Counted from the stretch's first letter, positions 26,831 to 36,438 are shown. The stretch is DNA of 64,000 nucleotides from an uncultured Neomegalonema sp. (GCA_937948985.1 CALFAK010000094.1:1-64000), one strand, 5' to 3'. Translations and numbers: made by a program. Notes: generated by a model from the sequence alone, not told the origin.

Positions 26831-28068
26831 CAGAATGCAAGCTCCAGCTGTTTTGGCTTTGGTGCGAGGATGCCGCGCAGACCCTCGCGGTCTAAAATCG
26901 CTGTGGGTCGCCAATCTTGCGTGACAATGAAGGGGCGTATCTTGCTGATATTACGACACAGCTTGCCGATATCAGCCAGGCGTAACCGCCCGTGACGGCG
27001 GGCGGAGAGGATGGAGCCGACGCTTTTCGTGCCAAGGCCGGGAACGCGTAACAATTGTTCTTTTGCGGCGCTGTTCACATCAATCGGGAAGAGATCACGG
27101 CGTTGGAGCGCCCATGAGAGCTTGGGGTCTATATCAAGCGGCAGCATCCCGCCTTCCATAGCGGTATCAAGGTCTTGCAGGCCGAAACCGTAGAACCGCC
27201 AGAGCCAATCGGCCTGATAAACGCGGTGTTCACGCATCAGAGGCGGGCGTTGGAGGGGGAGGTCTTTCGAGGCATCGGGTATCGGGCTGAACGCTGAATA
27301 ATAGACGCGTTTGAGGCGGTAGGAGCCGTAGAGATCGGTGCTGGAGCGCAGCACATCCGAGTCCGATGCACCATCCGCGCCGAGAATCATCTGCGTCGAT
27401 TGTCCGGCGGGGGCGAAGCGGGGTGCGGATTTGATGCGCTTGCGCTCCTGCTTCCAACCGATGATTTGATCACGGGTTGATGCCATCGCGTCGCGGATGC
27501 GGGTTTCGTCTTTTTCGGGGGCGAATTTGGCGAGGCCGCTGCGCGTTGGCAGTTCAACATTGATCGATACGCGGTCCGCCAGACGCCCCGCCTCGGCCAG
27601 TAACAGCGGGTCTGCGTCAGGGATGGTTTTGAGGTGGATGTAGCCCCTGAAATCTTCGCGAACGCGCAGAATACGTGCGACTTCAATGAGTTGCTCCATC
27701 GTGTAGTCGGGAGATTTGATGATGCCTGAGGAGAGGAAAAGCCCCTCAATATAATTGCGCTTGTAGAAATCGATGGTCAATCGGGCGAGGTCTTCGGGCA
27801 TAAAACGGGCGCGTTGGACGTTGGAGCTGATCCGGTTCACACAAAAACGGCAGTCGAACATGCAGTAGTTTGCCATCAGGATTTTGAGAAGCGAGATACA
27901 GCGCCCGTCAGGCGTGTAAGCATGGCAGATGCCCATGCCTTCAGACGATCCCACACCTTTGCCACCACGCGAATCGCGGGTTGTCGAGCCGCTGGATGAG
28001 CATGAAGCGTCATATTTCGCGGCATCGGCGAGGATTTTCAGTTTTTCGAGTCGCGACAGTGAAGCCAT
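26830..28068 (-). CDS. Radical SAM protein with helix-hairpin-helix (TIGR03916 type)
   Basis: A 412-residue putative DNA modification/repair radical-SAM enzyme. The SAM-cluster cysteines are Cys69, Cys73 and Cys76 (YCMFDCRFCVNR), a CX3CX2C spacing. The C-terminal third holds a helix-hairpin-helix DNA-binding element (LLRVPGLGTKSVGSILSARR, about 346-365). It is co-encoded with the DUF4130 protein, with a 4-bp overlap. A LexA box lies 14 bp upstream of the ATG, so DNA damage probably induces both genes. The substrate is unknown. Confidence 0.9.
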   Translation of the reverse strand: MASLSRLEKLKILADAAKYDASCSSSGSTTRDSRGGKGVGSSEGMGICHAYTPDGRCISLLKILMANYCMFDCRFCVNRISSNVQRARFMPEDLARLTIDFYKRNYIEGLFLSSGIIKSPDYTMEQLIEVARILRVREDFRGYIHLKTIPDADPLLLAEAGRLADRVSINVELPTRSGLAKFAPEKDETRIRDAMASTRDQIIGWKQERKRIKSAPRFAPAGQSTQMILGADGASDSDVLRSSTDLYGSYRLKRVYYSAFSPIPDASKDLPLQRPPLMREHRVYQADWLWRFYGFGLQDLDTAMEGGMLPLDIDPKLSWALQRRDLFPIDVNSAAKEQLLRVPGLGTKSVGSILSARRHGRLRLADIGKLCRNISKIRPFIVTQDWRPTAILDREGLRGILAPKPKQLELAF

Positions 28069-28081
28069 GCTTTGTTCTCCA

Positions 28082-28096
28082 GAACGTCACTGGAAC
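28082..28096 (-). promoter_or_regulatory. LexA (SOS) box, alphaproteobacterial type
   Basis: GAACGTCACTGGAAC is GAAC-N7-GAAC; on the minus strand it reads GTTC-CAGTGAC-GTTC, an exact match to the alphaproteobacterial LexA direct repeat GTTCN7GTTC. It ends 14 bp before the radical-SAM start codon. Confidence 0.8.
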
Positions 28097-28174
28097 AACA
28101 TTACGACCGCGCTGTCAACCTGTACAATGCGCGCGGGTCCTGAACCTAGGCACCACCACCGGCTGCGAAGTTCG

Positions 28175-28693
28175 TCAGAGTGAGCCGAAAGCCGCCGTGA
28201 AGCCGGAAAGTGACATGGGCACTTTGACCGTTTCAGTCGGACTGCGCGACAGGATCAGGAAAGCGCTGCCCCCTGCCCGCATCTGGCCCAGCATGGCGCT
28301 TGAGATAGGCGCACGCACGACACAACCATCAGGGATGCACCGCTCGAATGGCGCGGCACGTGGTTCGCCATTGTCAACTTGGAGGCCAAGGCCGTTGGGC
28401 AGATAGACACCCAGCGGAACAACGATCTCAGCTAATGCCTCAATCGTTCGGCCGTTGTTATCTGTCAATCCGGCAGGTTTGATAACCGTGAACACAGCGT
28501 CAGCCGTTTCCGGCGTGCGACGGTGAACCTGTGTCATCACACAATCTGTGGCACCATAGCAGCGCACTTCCCAAGCACCGTGCGTCGCCTTGATGCTCGG
28601 TTGAACAGGTTGAGGTTGCTGAGTTTGTGCCATTGCGACCTGAGAAAGTGCCAAGGCACCCCCCATCGCGACGATTGTCATAAATTTACGCAT
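28175..28693 (-). CDS. Invasion-associated locus B (IalB) family protein
   Basis: A 172-residue exported protein. Signal peptide MRKFMTIVAMGGALALSQVAMA, then the IalB fold: GAWEVRCYGATDCVMTQ, IVVPLGVYLPNGLGLQVDNG, PFERCIPDGCVVRAPISSAML, with cysteines that could pair in the periplasm. The family is widespread in alphaproteobacteria, including free-living ones, so the name does not imply virulence. The start is ATG 28693; an earlier in-frame ATG at 28711 would spoil the signal peptide. It lies directly after a 13-bp inverted repeat. Confidence 0.85.
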   Translation of the reverse strand: MRKFMTIVAMGGALALSQVAMAQTQQPQPVQPSIKATHGAWEVRCYGATDCVMTQVHRRTPETADAVFTVIKPAGLTDNNGRTIEALAEIVVPLGVYLPNGLGLQVDNGEPRAAPFERCIPDGCVVRAPISSAMLGQMRAGGSAFLILSRSPTETVKVPMSLSGFTAAFGSL

Positions 28694-28707
28694 TCTACCC
28701 TCTAATA

Positions 28708-28750
28708 TCACGCCTGATTTTCTCCTCTTTTAGCGGGAAATCAGGCGTGA
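28708..28750. terminator. 13-bp perfect inverted repeat, possible terminator or mRNA element
   Basis: TCACGCCTGATTT and AAATCAGGCGTGA form a perfect 13-bp stem around a 17-nt loop. The element lies between the end of the hypothetical gene (28772) and the ialB-like start. It may end the upstream transcript or protect the ialB mRNA 5' end. There is no T-run beyond the stem. Confidence 0.5.
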
Positions 28751-28771
28751 ACAAGGCTTTCGCGCTGCGAT

Positions 28772-29302
28772 TTAGCGTTGAGATAATGCCCAGCTCAGAC
28801 GCAGTTGGCTTTTGTGGACAGGATTATCTTGTTCCTTTTCAGCGCCAGTAGCGCCAAACATCTGAATAATATCAGCACTGCGTCGTGCCTCAGCATTGGC
28901 AGGGATCGACTGCGCAGACACTTCAGTGGAAATCATTGGCCCACGGGACAGTTCTTCCAATTTGCAAGCGCGCTGATGAAGCCGCAAGACACGTGCTTCA
29001 AAGACTTCGAGTTGCGCCGATAGCGGCTCGGTTTCGCGCGCGAAGATTGGTGCGGGCGCTTTAAGTCGTGCAGCCGCATCGCCACCGCTTGGATTCAGTT
29101 CGCTGAATATCCATGCGCATGTCGTGGTCAGGCGCCATGTTGCTTGCGACAAAACATGCGTGGTTGTGGGCGACGAGCGTTCCACAAGAGCATGTGTTTG
29201 CGATTCCTCAAGCATATCAACCGCTTCACCAAGCAGATGCTTTAAGATACGTTCATCAATTCGCGTGTTATGCGAATGACGGTTGCTAATTCCGTCTGTC
29301 AT
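28772..29302 (-). CDS. Hypothetical protein, predicted helical
   Basis: A 176-residue soluble protein without recognised catalytic motif. It is mostly alpha-helical: ILKHLLGEAVDMLEES, SQATWRLTTTCAWIFSELN and a long amphipathic segment ETEPLSAQLEVFEARVLRLHQRACKLEELSR that could form a coiled coil. Pattern and size remind me of the DUF1465/RcdA family of cell-cycle adaptor proteins, but the match is too loose to name it. ATG 29302 follows a GGGGATTTCC stretch without a clear ribosome site. Neighbours are ialB and a receiver-like gene on the same strand. Confidence 0.6.
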   Translation of the reverse strand: MTDGISNRHSHNTRIDERILKHLLGEAVDMLEESQTHALVERSSPTTTHVLSQATWRLTTTCAWIFSELNPSGGDAAARLKAPAPIFARETEPLSAQLEVFEARVLRLHQRACKLEELSRGPMISTEVSAQSIPANAEARRSADIIQMFGATGAEKEQDNPVHKSQLRLSWALSQR

Positions 29303-29450
29303 TGGAAATCCCCCGATTTCACTGTCCCGATGCCATACAATAGACCGCAGGGCATTAAGGCGGGGTCTCTTTCCAAGTAGAAAGCCGTTAGAATTTAGGC
29401 AAAACTGTCTTCATTCGACGCAGTATAGTAATGATGCGCCCCGGTGAGCG

Positions 29451-29921
29451 TTACGCAGCCAGCCGACGCTTGAGCGCGGGCAAGTGTTCGAGCGCTTCGG
29501 TGAATGAATTCTCGTCATCCATACTATCTATCAGGCCACTTGCACCGCGCAGGGTCAAAACCACACGATTATACAAGCCGTTACAGTCCAACGGCGCTGA
29601 TGGAATCAATTCCGCATCACCGGCTTGCCGCGTAAGGGAAATGCGCGCCGGGGAGATTCTGTCGGTCAGCATCAAAACTTTGGGTACAAACCGTGCCTCC
29701 CCACTACCAATCATCGTTGCGCGCGCGGCAAGCAATGTTTCTCCACCTTGCGCCCAAGGTCCGATGATCAGGTCAGGCCGGCGCACCCGCATTCCCTTAC
29801 GCATGGCCGATAATGTATCAAATGTGCTGATGGTTATGAACGGTATCCGACGAAGCGCGTTGGTTATCCGGGCACGCTGATTCTCGTTTGCTTCTGTGAG
29901 AAAAATGATCGGATCGTTCAT
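29451..29921 (-). CDS. Degenerate response-regulator receiver-like protein
   Basis: A 156-residue single-domain protein with the alternating beta/alpha pattern of a CheY fold: PIIFLTEANENQRARI, PFITISTFDTL, RRPDLIIGPWAQGG, RFVPKVLMLTDRI, AELIPSAPLDCNGLYNRVV. At the phospho-acceptor position, where receivers have an Asp, it reads IIGPW, and the acidic pair after strand 1 is replaced by EANEN. It is therefore probably not phosphorylated (a pseudo-receiver). No output domain. The function is unknown; nrdJ diverges from it across a 415-bp gap. Confidence 0.6.
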   Translation of the reverse strand: MNDPIIFLTEANENQRARITNALRRIPFITISTFDTLSAMRKGMRVRRPDLIIGPWAQGGETLLAARATMIGSGEARFVPKVLMLTDRISPARISLTRQAGDAELIPSAPLDCNGLYNRVVLTLRGASGLIDSMDDENSFTEALEHLPALKRRLAA

Positions 29922-30016
29922 GCGCCAACTCCAAAGCGATTTACCTCAATATGCAAAATCAGTCCTCGAAAACTATTAATTTTCGGTAACGGACACCTCT
30001 TTGATCAGGTCAATTT

Positions 30017-30025
30017 TTATCCACA
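30017..30025 (+). promoter_or_regulatory. DnaA box
   Basis: TTATCCACA is an exact consensus DnaA-binding 9-mer, 312 bp upstream of nrdJ. DnaA control of ribonucleotide reductase genes is known in other bacteria. A single box does not make an origin. Confidence 0.5.
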
Positions 30026-30140
30026 GCCTGTGCAGAAAGATTGGAAAACAAGGCATGGCAAGGCGTTAGTATTCAGTGTTCAGGGGATCATTTCGTTAAC
30101 GAATTTTCTGAAAATTTTGCTTGCGTGACACAACTGACCA

Positions 30141-30187
30141 ACACTAATGTTTGCGGTGTCAGACGGGCGTACGTCTATATATAGTAT
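30141..30187 (+). promoter_or_regulatory. Candidate NrdR box pair
   Basis: Two 16-mers start 31 bp apart, the usual NrdR spacing: ACACTAATGTTTGCGG (30141-30156, left half good, right half poor) and CGTCTATATATAGTAT (30172-30187, perfect core CTATATATAG). The NrdR consensus is ACACWATATWGTGT-like. Location upstream of a ribonucleotide reductase fits. Confidence 0.45.
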
Positions 30188-30336
30188 GAACCGTCATTTG
30201 ACTCTAAGTCGAAACGTAAATTGTGAATGACTAGAAGCGGTTAACAAACCGACTTCTCAGGCGATATTCGCAGGGTGAAATTTAAGCGATAAGTGCCGCC
30301 CCGTTTGAGAGCGCGCGCACACTGGGGAGAGGGACG

Positions 30337-33300
30337 ATGGAAATTCAACGGCTTGATACTGTTGAGCAGAAAGATGCGTATGACAGCATCGGTTTTAAAT
30401 TGACCACCAGCGAGATTCGCAATCCTGACGGGTCCACAGTTTTCAAACTTGATGATGTTGAAGCGCCTGAGGCGTGGTCTCAGGTTGCTTGTGATGTGCT
30501 GGCGCAGAAATATTTCCGCAAGGCGGGTGTTCCGGTTGCGCTGAAAAAGATCAAAGAAAAGGGCGTGCCAGAATGGCTGTGGCGCTCTGCACCGGACGAG
30601 AAGGTTCTGGATAAGCTGGCCGAGGAAGATCGTTCCACGGGCGAGCGCACGGCGAAGCAGGTATTTGACCGCCTCGCGGGCGCTTGGACGTATTGGGGCT
30701 GGAAAGGTGGTTACTTCACCACTGAATCAGATGCGCGGGCGTATTTTGATGAAATGCGGCTGATGCTCGCCAAGCAAAAGGCCGCGCCGAACTCTCCGCA
30801 ATGGTTCAATACCGGCCTCCACTGGGCCTATGGCATCGACGGACCAAGCCAAGGTCACCACTATGTGGATTACAAATCGGGTAAAATGACCCGCGCGAAA
30901 TCCAGCTATGAGCATCCGCAGCCTCATGCGTGTTTTATCCAGTCTGTCACCGATGATCTGGTGAACGAAGGCGGGATTATGGACTTGTGGGTCCGCGAGG
31001 CGCGGCTGTTCAAGTACGGCTCCGGCACAGGGACAAACTTCTCGAACCTGCGCGGTGAGGGCGAGTCTCTGTCCGGTGGCGGGCGGTCGTCCGGCCTGCT
31101 GAGCTTCCTGAAAATCGGTGACAAAGCGGCAGGTGCGATCAAGTCCGGCGGCACAACACGCCGGGCTGCAAAGATGGTGATCGTTGATGCGGATCACCCT
31201 GATATTGAGGCGTTCGTCGATTGGAAAGTGACAGAGGAGCAGAAAGTTGCGTCCCTTGTCGCGGGATCGAAAATGCACGAAAAGCATCTCAACATCGTCA
31301 TGGCGGCGGTAAAGTCGTGGGACGGCAATGCCGATGATGCGTTTAATCCGAAGAAAAACGCGCTGCTGAAAGCGTCAATCCGCGAGGCGCGCAAGGCGTG
31401 CATTCCTGACAACTATGTGCAGCGCGTGCTGCAATACGCGAAGCAGGGCTATGAAAAGATCGAATTCCCGACCTATGAGGCCGATTGGGATTCAGACGCA
31501 TATCTGACGGTCGCGGGCCAGAACGCCAACAATTCGATCCGCGTGACGGATGAGTTCCTGAAAGCCGCGCAGCAAGGCAAAGACTGGGATTTGATCCGCC
31601 GGACCGATGGCAAAATCGCCAAGACGATTTCCGCGTCGAACCTGTGGGATCAGATTGCCCATGCCGCGTGGTCCTGCGCTGATCCGGGCATCCAGTACCA
31701 TGACACAGTCAATGATTGGCACACCTGCCCGAATTCCGGCCCCATCCGCGGATCGAACCCGTGTTCGGAGTATATGTTCCTCGACGATACCGCTTGTAAC
31801 CTCGCTTCGCTGAACCTGCTCGCGTTCACGGATGCGAAGGGCAAGTTCGACATCAAGGCATATGAGCACGCGGTGCGCTTGTGGACGCTGACGCTCGAAA
31901 TCTCGGTGATGATGGCGCAGTTCCCGTCGGAGGCGATTGCGCAGGGGTCTTATGATTTCCGCACGCTGGGTCTGGGCTATGCCAATATCGGCGGCCTGTT
32001 GATGACGATGGGTCTGGGTTACGATTCCGACGAAGGCCGTGCGCTTTGCGGGGCGCTGTCGGCTGTGCTGACGGGCGTCTCTTATGCGACTTCTGCGGAG
32101 ATTGCCGGGGAGCTTGGCCCGTTCGCGCGGTATGAAGAGAACGCGGATGAGATGTTGCGCGTGATGCGCAACCACCAACGTGCGGCGCATGGTAAGAAAG
32201 CGGGCTTTGAAAAGCTCCGCACCGCCCCCGTGCCACTGGATCACGGCAATTGCCCCGATCAGCGCCTGATCACGGCGGCGACGAAGGCGTGGGACAATGC
32301 GGTCCGATTGGGCGAAAAGCACGGCTATCGCAATGCGCAAGCATCGGTTGTTGCACCAACGGGGACGATTGGCCTCGTAATGGATTGCGATACGACCGGG
32401 ATCGAGCCGGACTTTGCACTGGTCAAGTTCAAGAAGCTGGCCGGAGGCGGTTACTTCAAGATCATCAACCAAGCGGTTCCTGCGGCTTTGAAAACGCTGG
32501 GTTATGACGCGGCGCAGAGTGAGCAGATCATCAACTACGCTGTGGGTTACGGCACGCTGAAAGATGCACCGGGCGTCAATCACGACACGCTGCGCGCCAA
32601 GGGTTTTGAGGATGCGCAGCTTGATGCGGTTGAAGGCGGTTTGAAATCGGCGTTCGACATCAAGTTCGCATTCAACCAATGGACGCTGGGCGAGGAGTTT
32701 TGCACGGGAACGCTGGGAATCGAGGCGGCTTCGCTGACCGATCCGACATTTGATCTGCTGCGGGCCATCGGCTTTACCCGTACTGAGATTGACGCGGCGA
32801 ACAACCATGCTTGCGGGACGATGACGTTGGAGGGTGCGCCGCACCTCGCTGACGACCATCTGAACGTGTTCGATTGCGCCAACCCATGCGGCAAGACCGG
32901 AAAGCGGTATCTGTCATGGGAAAGTCACATCAAGATGATGGCGGCGGCGCAGCCGTTCATCTCCGGCGCGATCTCGAAGACAATCAACATGCCGAACTCC
33001 GCTTCGATTGAGGACTGCAAGGAGGCGTATATCCTGTCGTGGCGCCTCGCGCTCAAGGCCAACGCACTCTATCGTGACGGCTCGAAACTATCGCAGCCGT
33101 TGGCCTCACAACTGATTGCGGATGATGAAGACGCGGATGATCTGGCGGATGCGCTGTCGAGCGAACGTCCCGCAGCGGCCCGTGCTGAAGCGTTGGCAGA
33201 GCGGATTGTCGAGAAGATCATCTACCGCGATGTCGCCAACCGCGAACGTGAGAAGATGCCGCAACGGCGCAAGGGCTATACCCAGAAAGCCATCATCGGC

Positions 33301-34002
33301 GGGCATAAAGTCTACCTGCGGACGGGCGAGTATGAGGATGGCCGGCTCGGTGAAATCTTCATCGATATGCACAAAGAGGGCGCGGCGTTCCGGGCGATGA
33401 TGAACAATTTCGCGATTGCCGTCTCACTGGCCCTGCAATACGGGGTGCCGCTGGAGGAGTTTGTTGACGCCTTCACCTTCACACGGTTTGAGCCTGCGGG
33501 GATTGTGCAGGGGAACGATTCGATCAAGAACGCGACTTCGATCCTCGACTACATCTTCCGTGAATTGGCCGTCAGCTACGTCGGACGCAATGATCTTGCT
33601 CATGTCGATACGGGCGGTGTGCGATTTGACGAGCTGGGCAAGGGCGAGGCGGATGATCCCGGCGCGGTGGACGGAACGCCGAAGAAAACGGCGACCCCTG
33701 CGGTGGATATCCTCAAGCAGTTCGCATCGCCGGGCTTCCTGCGCTCGCGTGTGCCGGACGGGTTCGCGGGTGATCTGGCGGTGGAATCGGTTAGTCCGGT
33801 TGCGATCGTCAGCAGCCCCGTTGTCGACCGCGTCGCCACGGCCTCCGCTTCCGCCAGCGCTAAGGTGCTGGACCGTGTCGCAGAGGCGAAGATGAAGGGT
33901 TACGAAGGCGATGCTTGCGGCGAGTGCGGGAACTTCACTTTGGTGAGGAACGGCGCGTGTTTGAAGTGTAACTCGTGTGGCGGGACGAACGGGTGTAGTT
34001 GA
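30337..34002 (+). CDS. nrdJ: Vitamin B12-dependent (class II) ribonucleotide reductase
   Basis: A 1221-residue adenosylcobalamin-dependent reductase that makes deoxyribonucleotides with or without oxygen. The active-site region [21 protein letters not shown] holds the conserved Asn-x-Cys-x-Glu set (here N-P-C-S-E), and [20 protein letters not shown] is the conserved phosphate/substrate loop. The C-terminal CGECGNF ... [14 protein letters not shown] carries the redox-active and zinc-type cysteines. ATG 30337 follows a good ribosome site. It is a monocistronic housekeeping gene placed within the non-photosynthetic stretch. Confidence 0.96.
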   Translation: MEIQRLDTVEQKDAYDSIGFKLTTSEIRNPDGSTVFKLDDVEAPEAWSQVACDVLAQKYFRKAGVPVALKKIKEKGVPEWLWRSAPDEKVLDKLAEEDRSTGERTAKQVFDRLAGAWTYWGWKGGYFTTESDARAYFDEMRLMLAKQKAAPNSPQWFNTGLHWAYGIDGPSQGHHYVDYKSGKMTRAKSSYEHPQPHACFIQSVTDDLVNEGGIMDLWVREARLFKYGSGTGTNFSNLRGEGESLSGGGRSSGLLSFLKIGDKAAGAIKSGGTTRRAAKMVIVDADHPDIEAFVDWKVTEEQKVASLVAGSKMHEKHLNIVMAAVKSWDGNADDAFNPKKNALLKASIREARKACIPDNYVQRVLQYAKQGYEKIEFPTYEADWDSDAYLTVAGQNANNSIRVTDEFLKAAQQGKDWDLIRRTDGKIAKTISASNLWDQIAHAAWSCADPGIQYHDTVNDWHTCPNSGPIRGSNPCSEYMFLDDTACNLASLNLLAFTDAKGKFDIKAYEHAVRLWTLTLEISVMMAQFPSEAIAQGSYDFRTLGLGYANIGGLLMTMGLGYDSDEGRALCGALSAVLTGVSYATSAEIAGELGPFARYEENADEMLRVMRNHQRAAHGKKAGFEKLRTAPVPLDHGNCPDQRLITAATKAWDNAVRLGEKHGYRNAQASVVAPTGTIGLVMDCDTTGIEPDFALVKFKKLAGGGYFKIINQAVPAALKTLGYDAAQSEQIINYAVGYGTLKDAPGVNHDTLRAKGFEDAQLDAVEGGLKSAFDIKFAFNQWTLGEEFCTGTLGIEAASLTDPTFDLLRAIGFTRTEIDAANNHACGTMTLEGAPHLADDHLNVFDCANPCGKTGKRYLSWESHIKMMAAAQPFISGAISKTINMPNSASIEDCKEAYILSWRLALKANALYRDGSKLSQPLASQLIADDEDADDLADALSSERPAAARAEALAERIVEKIIYRDVANREREKMPQRRKGYTQKAIIGGHKVYLRTGEYEDGRLGEIFIDMHKEGAAFRAMMNNFAIAVSLALQYGVPLEEFVDAFTFTRFEPAGIVQGNDSIKNATSILDYIFRELAVSYVGRNDLAHVDTGGVRFDELGKGEADDPGAVDGTPKKTATPAVDILKQFASPGFLRSRVPDGFAGDLAVESVSPVAIVSSPVVDRVATASASASAKVLDRVAEAKMKGYEGDACGECGNFTLVRNGACLKCNSCGGTNGCS

Positions 34003-34025
34003 TCGCTGCGGCAGTTTTGGTGATT

Positions 34026-34053
34026 TGAAGCCCCGCCATCGTGTTGGGCTTCA
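34026..34053. terminator. Bidirectional stem-loop between nrdJ and the acyl-CoA dehydrogenase gene
   Basis: A perfect 8-bp inverted repeat, TGAAGCCC ... GGGCTTCA, with a 12-nt loop in the 67-bp gap between convergent genes. No strong T-run on either side, so efficiency is unclear. Confidence 0.5.
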
Positions 34054-34069
34054 TACACTCTCAACCAAA

Positions 34070-35227
34070 TCAATACGAGCGCGGCATTCCCAAGACATGC
34101 TCGGCGATGTAGCTGAGGATCAGGTTGGTCGAGATCGGGGCGACCTGGTAGAGGCGGGTTTCGCGGTATTTGCGTTCCACGTCGTATTCCTCGGCAAAGC
34201 CGAAGCCGCCGTGGGTTTGAAGGCACGCCTCCGCAGCGGCCCATGAGGCATCGGCGCACAGCATTTTGGCCAGATTGGCTTCCTCGCCGGGGTTGCCGCC
34301 CGCTTCATAGAGCCGGATCGCCTCGCGCAGCATCAGTTCGGCGGCGCGGGTTTGAGTGTAGGCTTTGGCGATGGGGAATTGGATCCCCTGATTTTGGGCG
34401 ATGGGACGGGCAAAAACCGTGCGATCATTGGCGTAGGCGGTGGCGCGTTCGGTAAACCATTTCGCGTCGCCCACGCATTCAGCGGCGATCAGGATGCGCT
34501 CGGCGTTCATGCCGGACAGGATGTAGCGAAAGCCCTTGCCTTCCGCGCCGATCAGGTTGGCGGCGGGGACGGGCATATCGTCAAAGAACAATTCGGTGGT
34601 GGCGTGGTTCATCATTGCGCGGATCGGTCGGATTGTGAGGCTTTTGCCCCGCACCTCGCGCATATCGACGAGCAGGACAGAGAGGCCGTCGGTCTTTTTG
34701 GCGCAGTCCTCGCGCGGGGTGGTGCGGCACAGCAAAAGCATCAGGTCGGAATGTTCGGCGCGGCTGGTCCAGATTTTTTGGCCGTTAACGATGTAGAGAT
34801 CACCCTCGCGCCGGGCGGTGGTGCGGAGTGCTGTGGTGTCTGTGCCGCTGGTCGGTTCGGTGACGCCGAAGGCTTGCAGGCGCAGGGAGCCGTCGGCGAT
34901 TTGGGGGAGGTAGTGCGCTTTTTGGGCGTCGGAACCATGGCGCAGCAGGGTGCCCATCGTGTACATCTGCGCGTGGCAAGCGGCGGCGTTGCCGCCGGAG
35001 CGGTGGATTTCTTCGAGGATCGCGCAGGCCGCAGAGATCGGCAGACCGAGGCCGCCGTATTCTTCGGGGATCAGTGCGGCGAGATAGCCCGCTTCGGTGA
35101 GCGCTTGGACGAAAGCTGTCGGATAGGCTTGCTCGCGGTCGCACTGCCGCCAGTACGCGCCGGGGAAACCCGCGCAGAGTTTGGCGACGGCCTCGCGGAT
35201 TTCGGGATGGTCGAGGGGGTAGGTCAT
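34070..35227 (-). CDS. Acyl-CoA dehydrogenase
   Basis: A 385-residue FAD-dependent dehydrogenase that makes the alpha,beta double bond of an acyl-CoA. Family signatures are LQAFGVTEPTSGTDTTALRTTA and VNGQKIWTSRAEHSD for FAD/substrate binding, and QTHGGFGFAEEYDVERKYRETRLYQVAPISTNLI near the C-terminus, where the catalytic base region lies. The acyl chain specificity is unknown. The gene overlaps the upstream CoA-transferase gene (ATGA), so they form an operon; the neighbouring crotonase-fold genes suggest a branched or short-chain acyl-CoA catabolic block. Confidence 0.92.
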   Translation of the reverse strand: MTYPLDHPEIREAVAKLCAGFPGAYWRQCDREQAYPTAFVQALTEAGYLAALIPEEYGGLGLPISAACAILEEIHRSGGNAAACHAQMYTMGTLLRHGSDAQKAHYLPQIADGSLRLQAFGVTEPTSGTDTTALRTTARREGDLYIVNGQKIWTSRAEHSDLMLLLCRTTPREDCAKKTDGLSVLLVDMREVRGKSLTIRPIRAMMNHATTELFFDDMPVPAANLIGAEGKGFRYILSGMNAERILIAAECVGDAKWFTERATAYANDRTVFARPIAQNQGIQFPIAKAYTQTRAAELMLREAIRLYEAGGNPGEEANLAKMLCADASWAAAEACLQTHGGFGFAEEYDVERKYRETRLYQVAPISTNLILSYIAEHVLGMPRSY

Positions 35228-36351
35228 GGGGTTTTCCCGAATTCGGCGTAAAGGGCCGCCGTGTGCGCGCCCAACGCCGGCACCTGCGCGCGGCGTCCCG
35301 TGTCAGTTTGGACGGGCAGGTCGGCGACGGAGATTGTGCTGCCCGCGAAGGTGAGGTCGAGATTGCGGAGGAATTCGTGGCCGGAGAGGTCGGATAATTC
35401 ACTGAGGCGGGCGCAAGCGATGCGGGCTTCTTCGAGGCGGGTGATGAGCGCATCGCGGGGGTGGACGGCAAAGGCCGTGTTGATAAGGGCGGTTAGGGCG
35501 TCGCGGTTGGTGACACGGTCGGGGTTGTCGGCGAAGCGGGGGTCGTCTGCCAGATCGGGCCGGCTAAGGATTTCAGTGCAAAAGGTGCGAAATTCGCGGT
35601 TGTTCTGGATCGAGAGCATCACGACGCCATCCGCCGCCCCGAACGCGCCATAGGGGGCAACAAACGTATGAGTGAGACCGAGGCGCTGGGGCGCGGGGCC
35701 GAAATAGCGGTGCGCCATCAGCGGCATGTTCATCCAATCGGCAATCACATCGAACATTGAGATTGAGAGGTCGATGCCCTGCCCCGTCCGCCCGCGCTGA
35801 ATCAGGGCGCGCAAGATGGCGGAGAAGGCGGTCAGACCTGCGGAGAGGTCGGTGATAGATACGCCTACGCGCGCGGGGCTGTCGGGTGTGCCTGTGACGG
35901 CGCAGAGGCCCGCTTCGGCCTGGATGAGGAAGTCGTAGGCTTTGCGCTTGGCCGCCGCGCCCGTTGCGCCGTAGCCTGTGATTTCGCATGTTATGAGAGC
36001 GGGGTTCTCCGTGCGCAGGGTGCCGCCGCTGAACCCGCGCTTTGCCAGTGCGCCGGGGGCGAGGTTGTTGAGGAAGACATCGGCTTTGCGGAGCATGGCG
36101 CGCAGGAGGGCCGCGTCTTCGGGAGTGTTCAGGTCGATACAGACGGATTCTTTACCGTGGTTGAGCCATGCGAAGATGGTGCTTTGCCCGTCCGCGCCGC
36201 GATCATAGCCGCGCGCGAAATCGCCTTCGGGACGCTCGACCTTGACCACACGCGCACCCGCATCAGCCAGCAGCATCCCGCAATAGGGCGCGGCGACCGC
36301 CTGTTCCAGCGAGACGACGAAGATGCCCTCCAATTCGCGATTTAGTCCCAT
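35224..36351 (-). CDS. Class III CoA-transferase (CaiB/BaiF family)
   Basis: A 375-residue family III CoA-transferase. The opening EGIFVVSLEQAVAAPYCGMLLADAGARVVKVERPEGD, WLNHGKESVCIDL and ITCEITGYGATG are diagnostic; the catalytic Asp of the family fits the stretch YDFLIQAEAGLCAVTGTPDSPARVG. It likely activates a carboxylic acid by moving CoA from another thioester. The start is ATG 36351 (MGLNRELEG); the extension to 36393 has no family match. It diverges from the crotonase genes across an 87-bp promoter region. Confidence 0.9.
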   Translation of the reverse strand: MGLNRELEGIFVVSLEQAVAAPYCGMLLADAGARVVKVERPEGDFARGYDRGADGQSTIFAWLNHGKESVCIDLNTPEDAALLRAMLRKADVFLNNLAPGALAKRGFSGGTLRTENPALITCEITGYGATGAAAKRKAYDFLIQAEAGLCAVTGTPDSPARVGVSITDLSAGLTAFSAILRALIQRGRTGQGIDLSISMFDVIADWMNMPLMAHRYFGPAPQRLGLTHTFVAPYGAFGAADGVVMLSIQNNREFRTFCTEILSRPDLADDPRFADNPDRVTNRDALTALINTAFAVHPRDALITRLEEARIACARLSELSDLSGHEFLRNLDLTFAGSTISVADLPVQTDTGRRAQVPALGAHTAALYAEFGKTP

Positions 36352-36438
36352 GTGCAGCCCCGGTTCTTTTTCGTGAGCGTTGACATAAACCACGCCAAGC
36401 GCAAGCGTTGATCGGGAAATTATCGAGGCGGGGCCGAC

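Larger units (their letters stand above)
29922..30336 (+). promoter_or_regulatory. Long leader/promoter region of nrdJ
   Basis: 415 bp without a gene between two divergent genes, clearly richer in A+T than the surroundings. It holds a consensus DnaA box, a pair of NrdR-like boxes and several TTAAC motifs (30096, 30241). I saw no cobalamin riboswitch, although NrdJ needs B12. The nrdJ ribosome site GGGGAGAGGG ends this region. Confidence 0.5.

Noticed and set aside
29922-30336. Replication origin near the DnaA box
   Set aside because: Only one consensus DnaA box and no repeat cluster, dnaA, hemE, repABC or parAB gene nearby.
30000-30336. Cobalamin riboswitch upstream of nrdJ
   Set aside because: No B12-box-like conserved core or long-range pairing was visible by eye. 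A covariance-model search would settle it.
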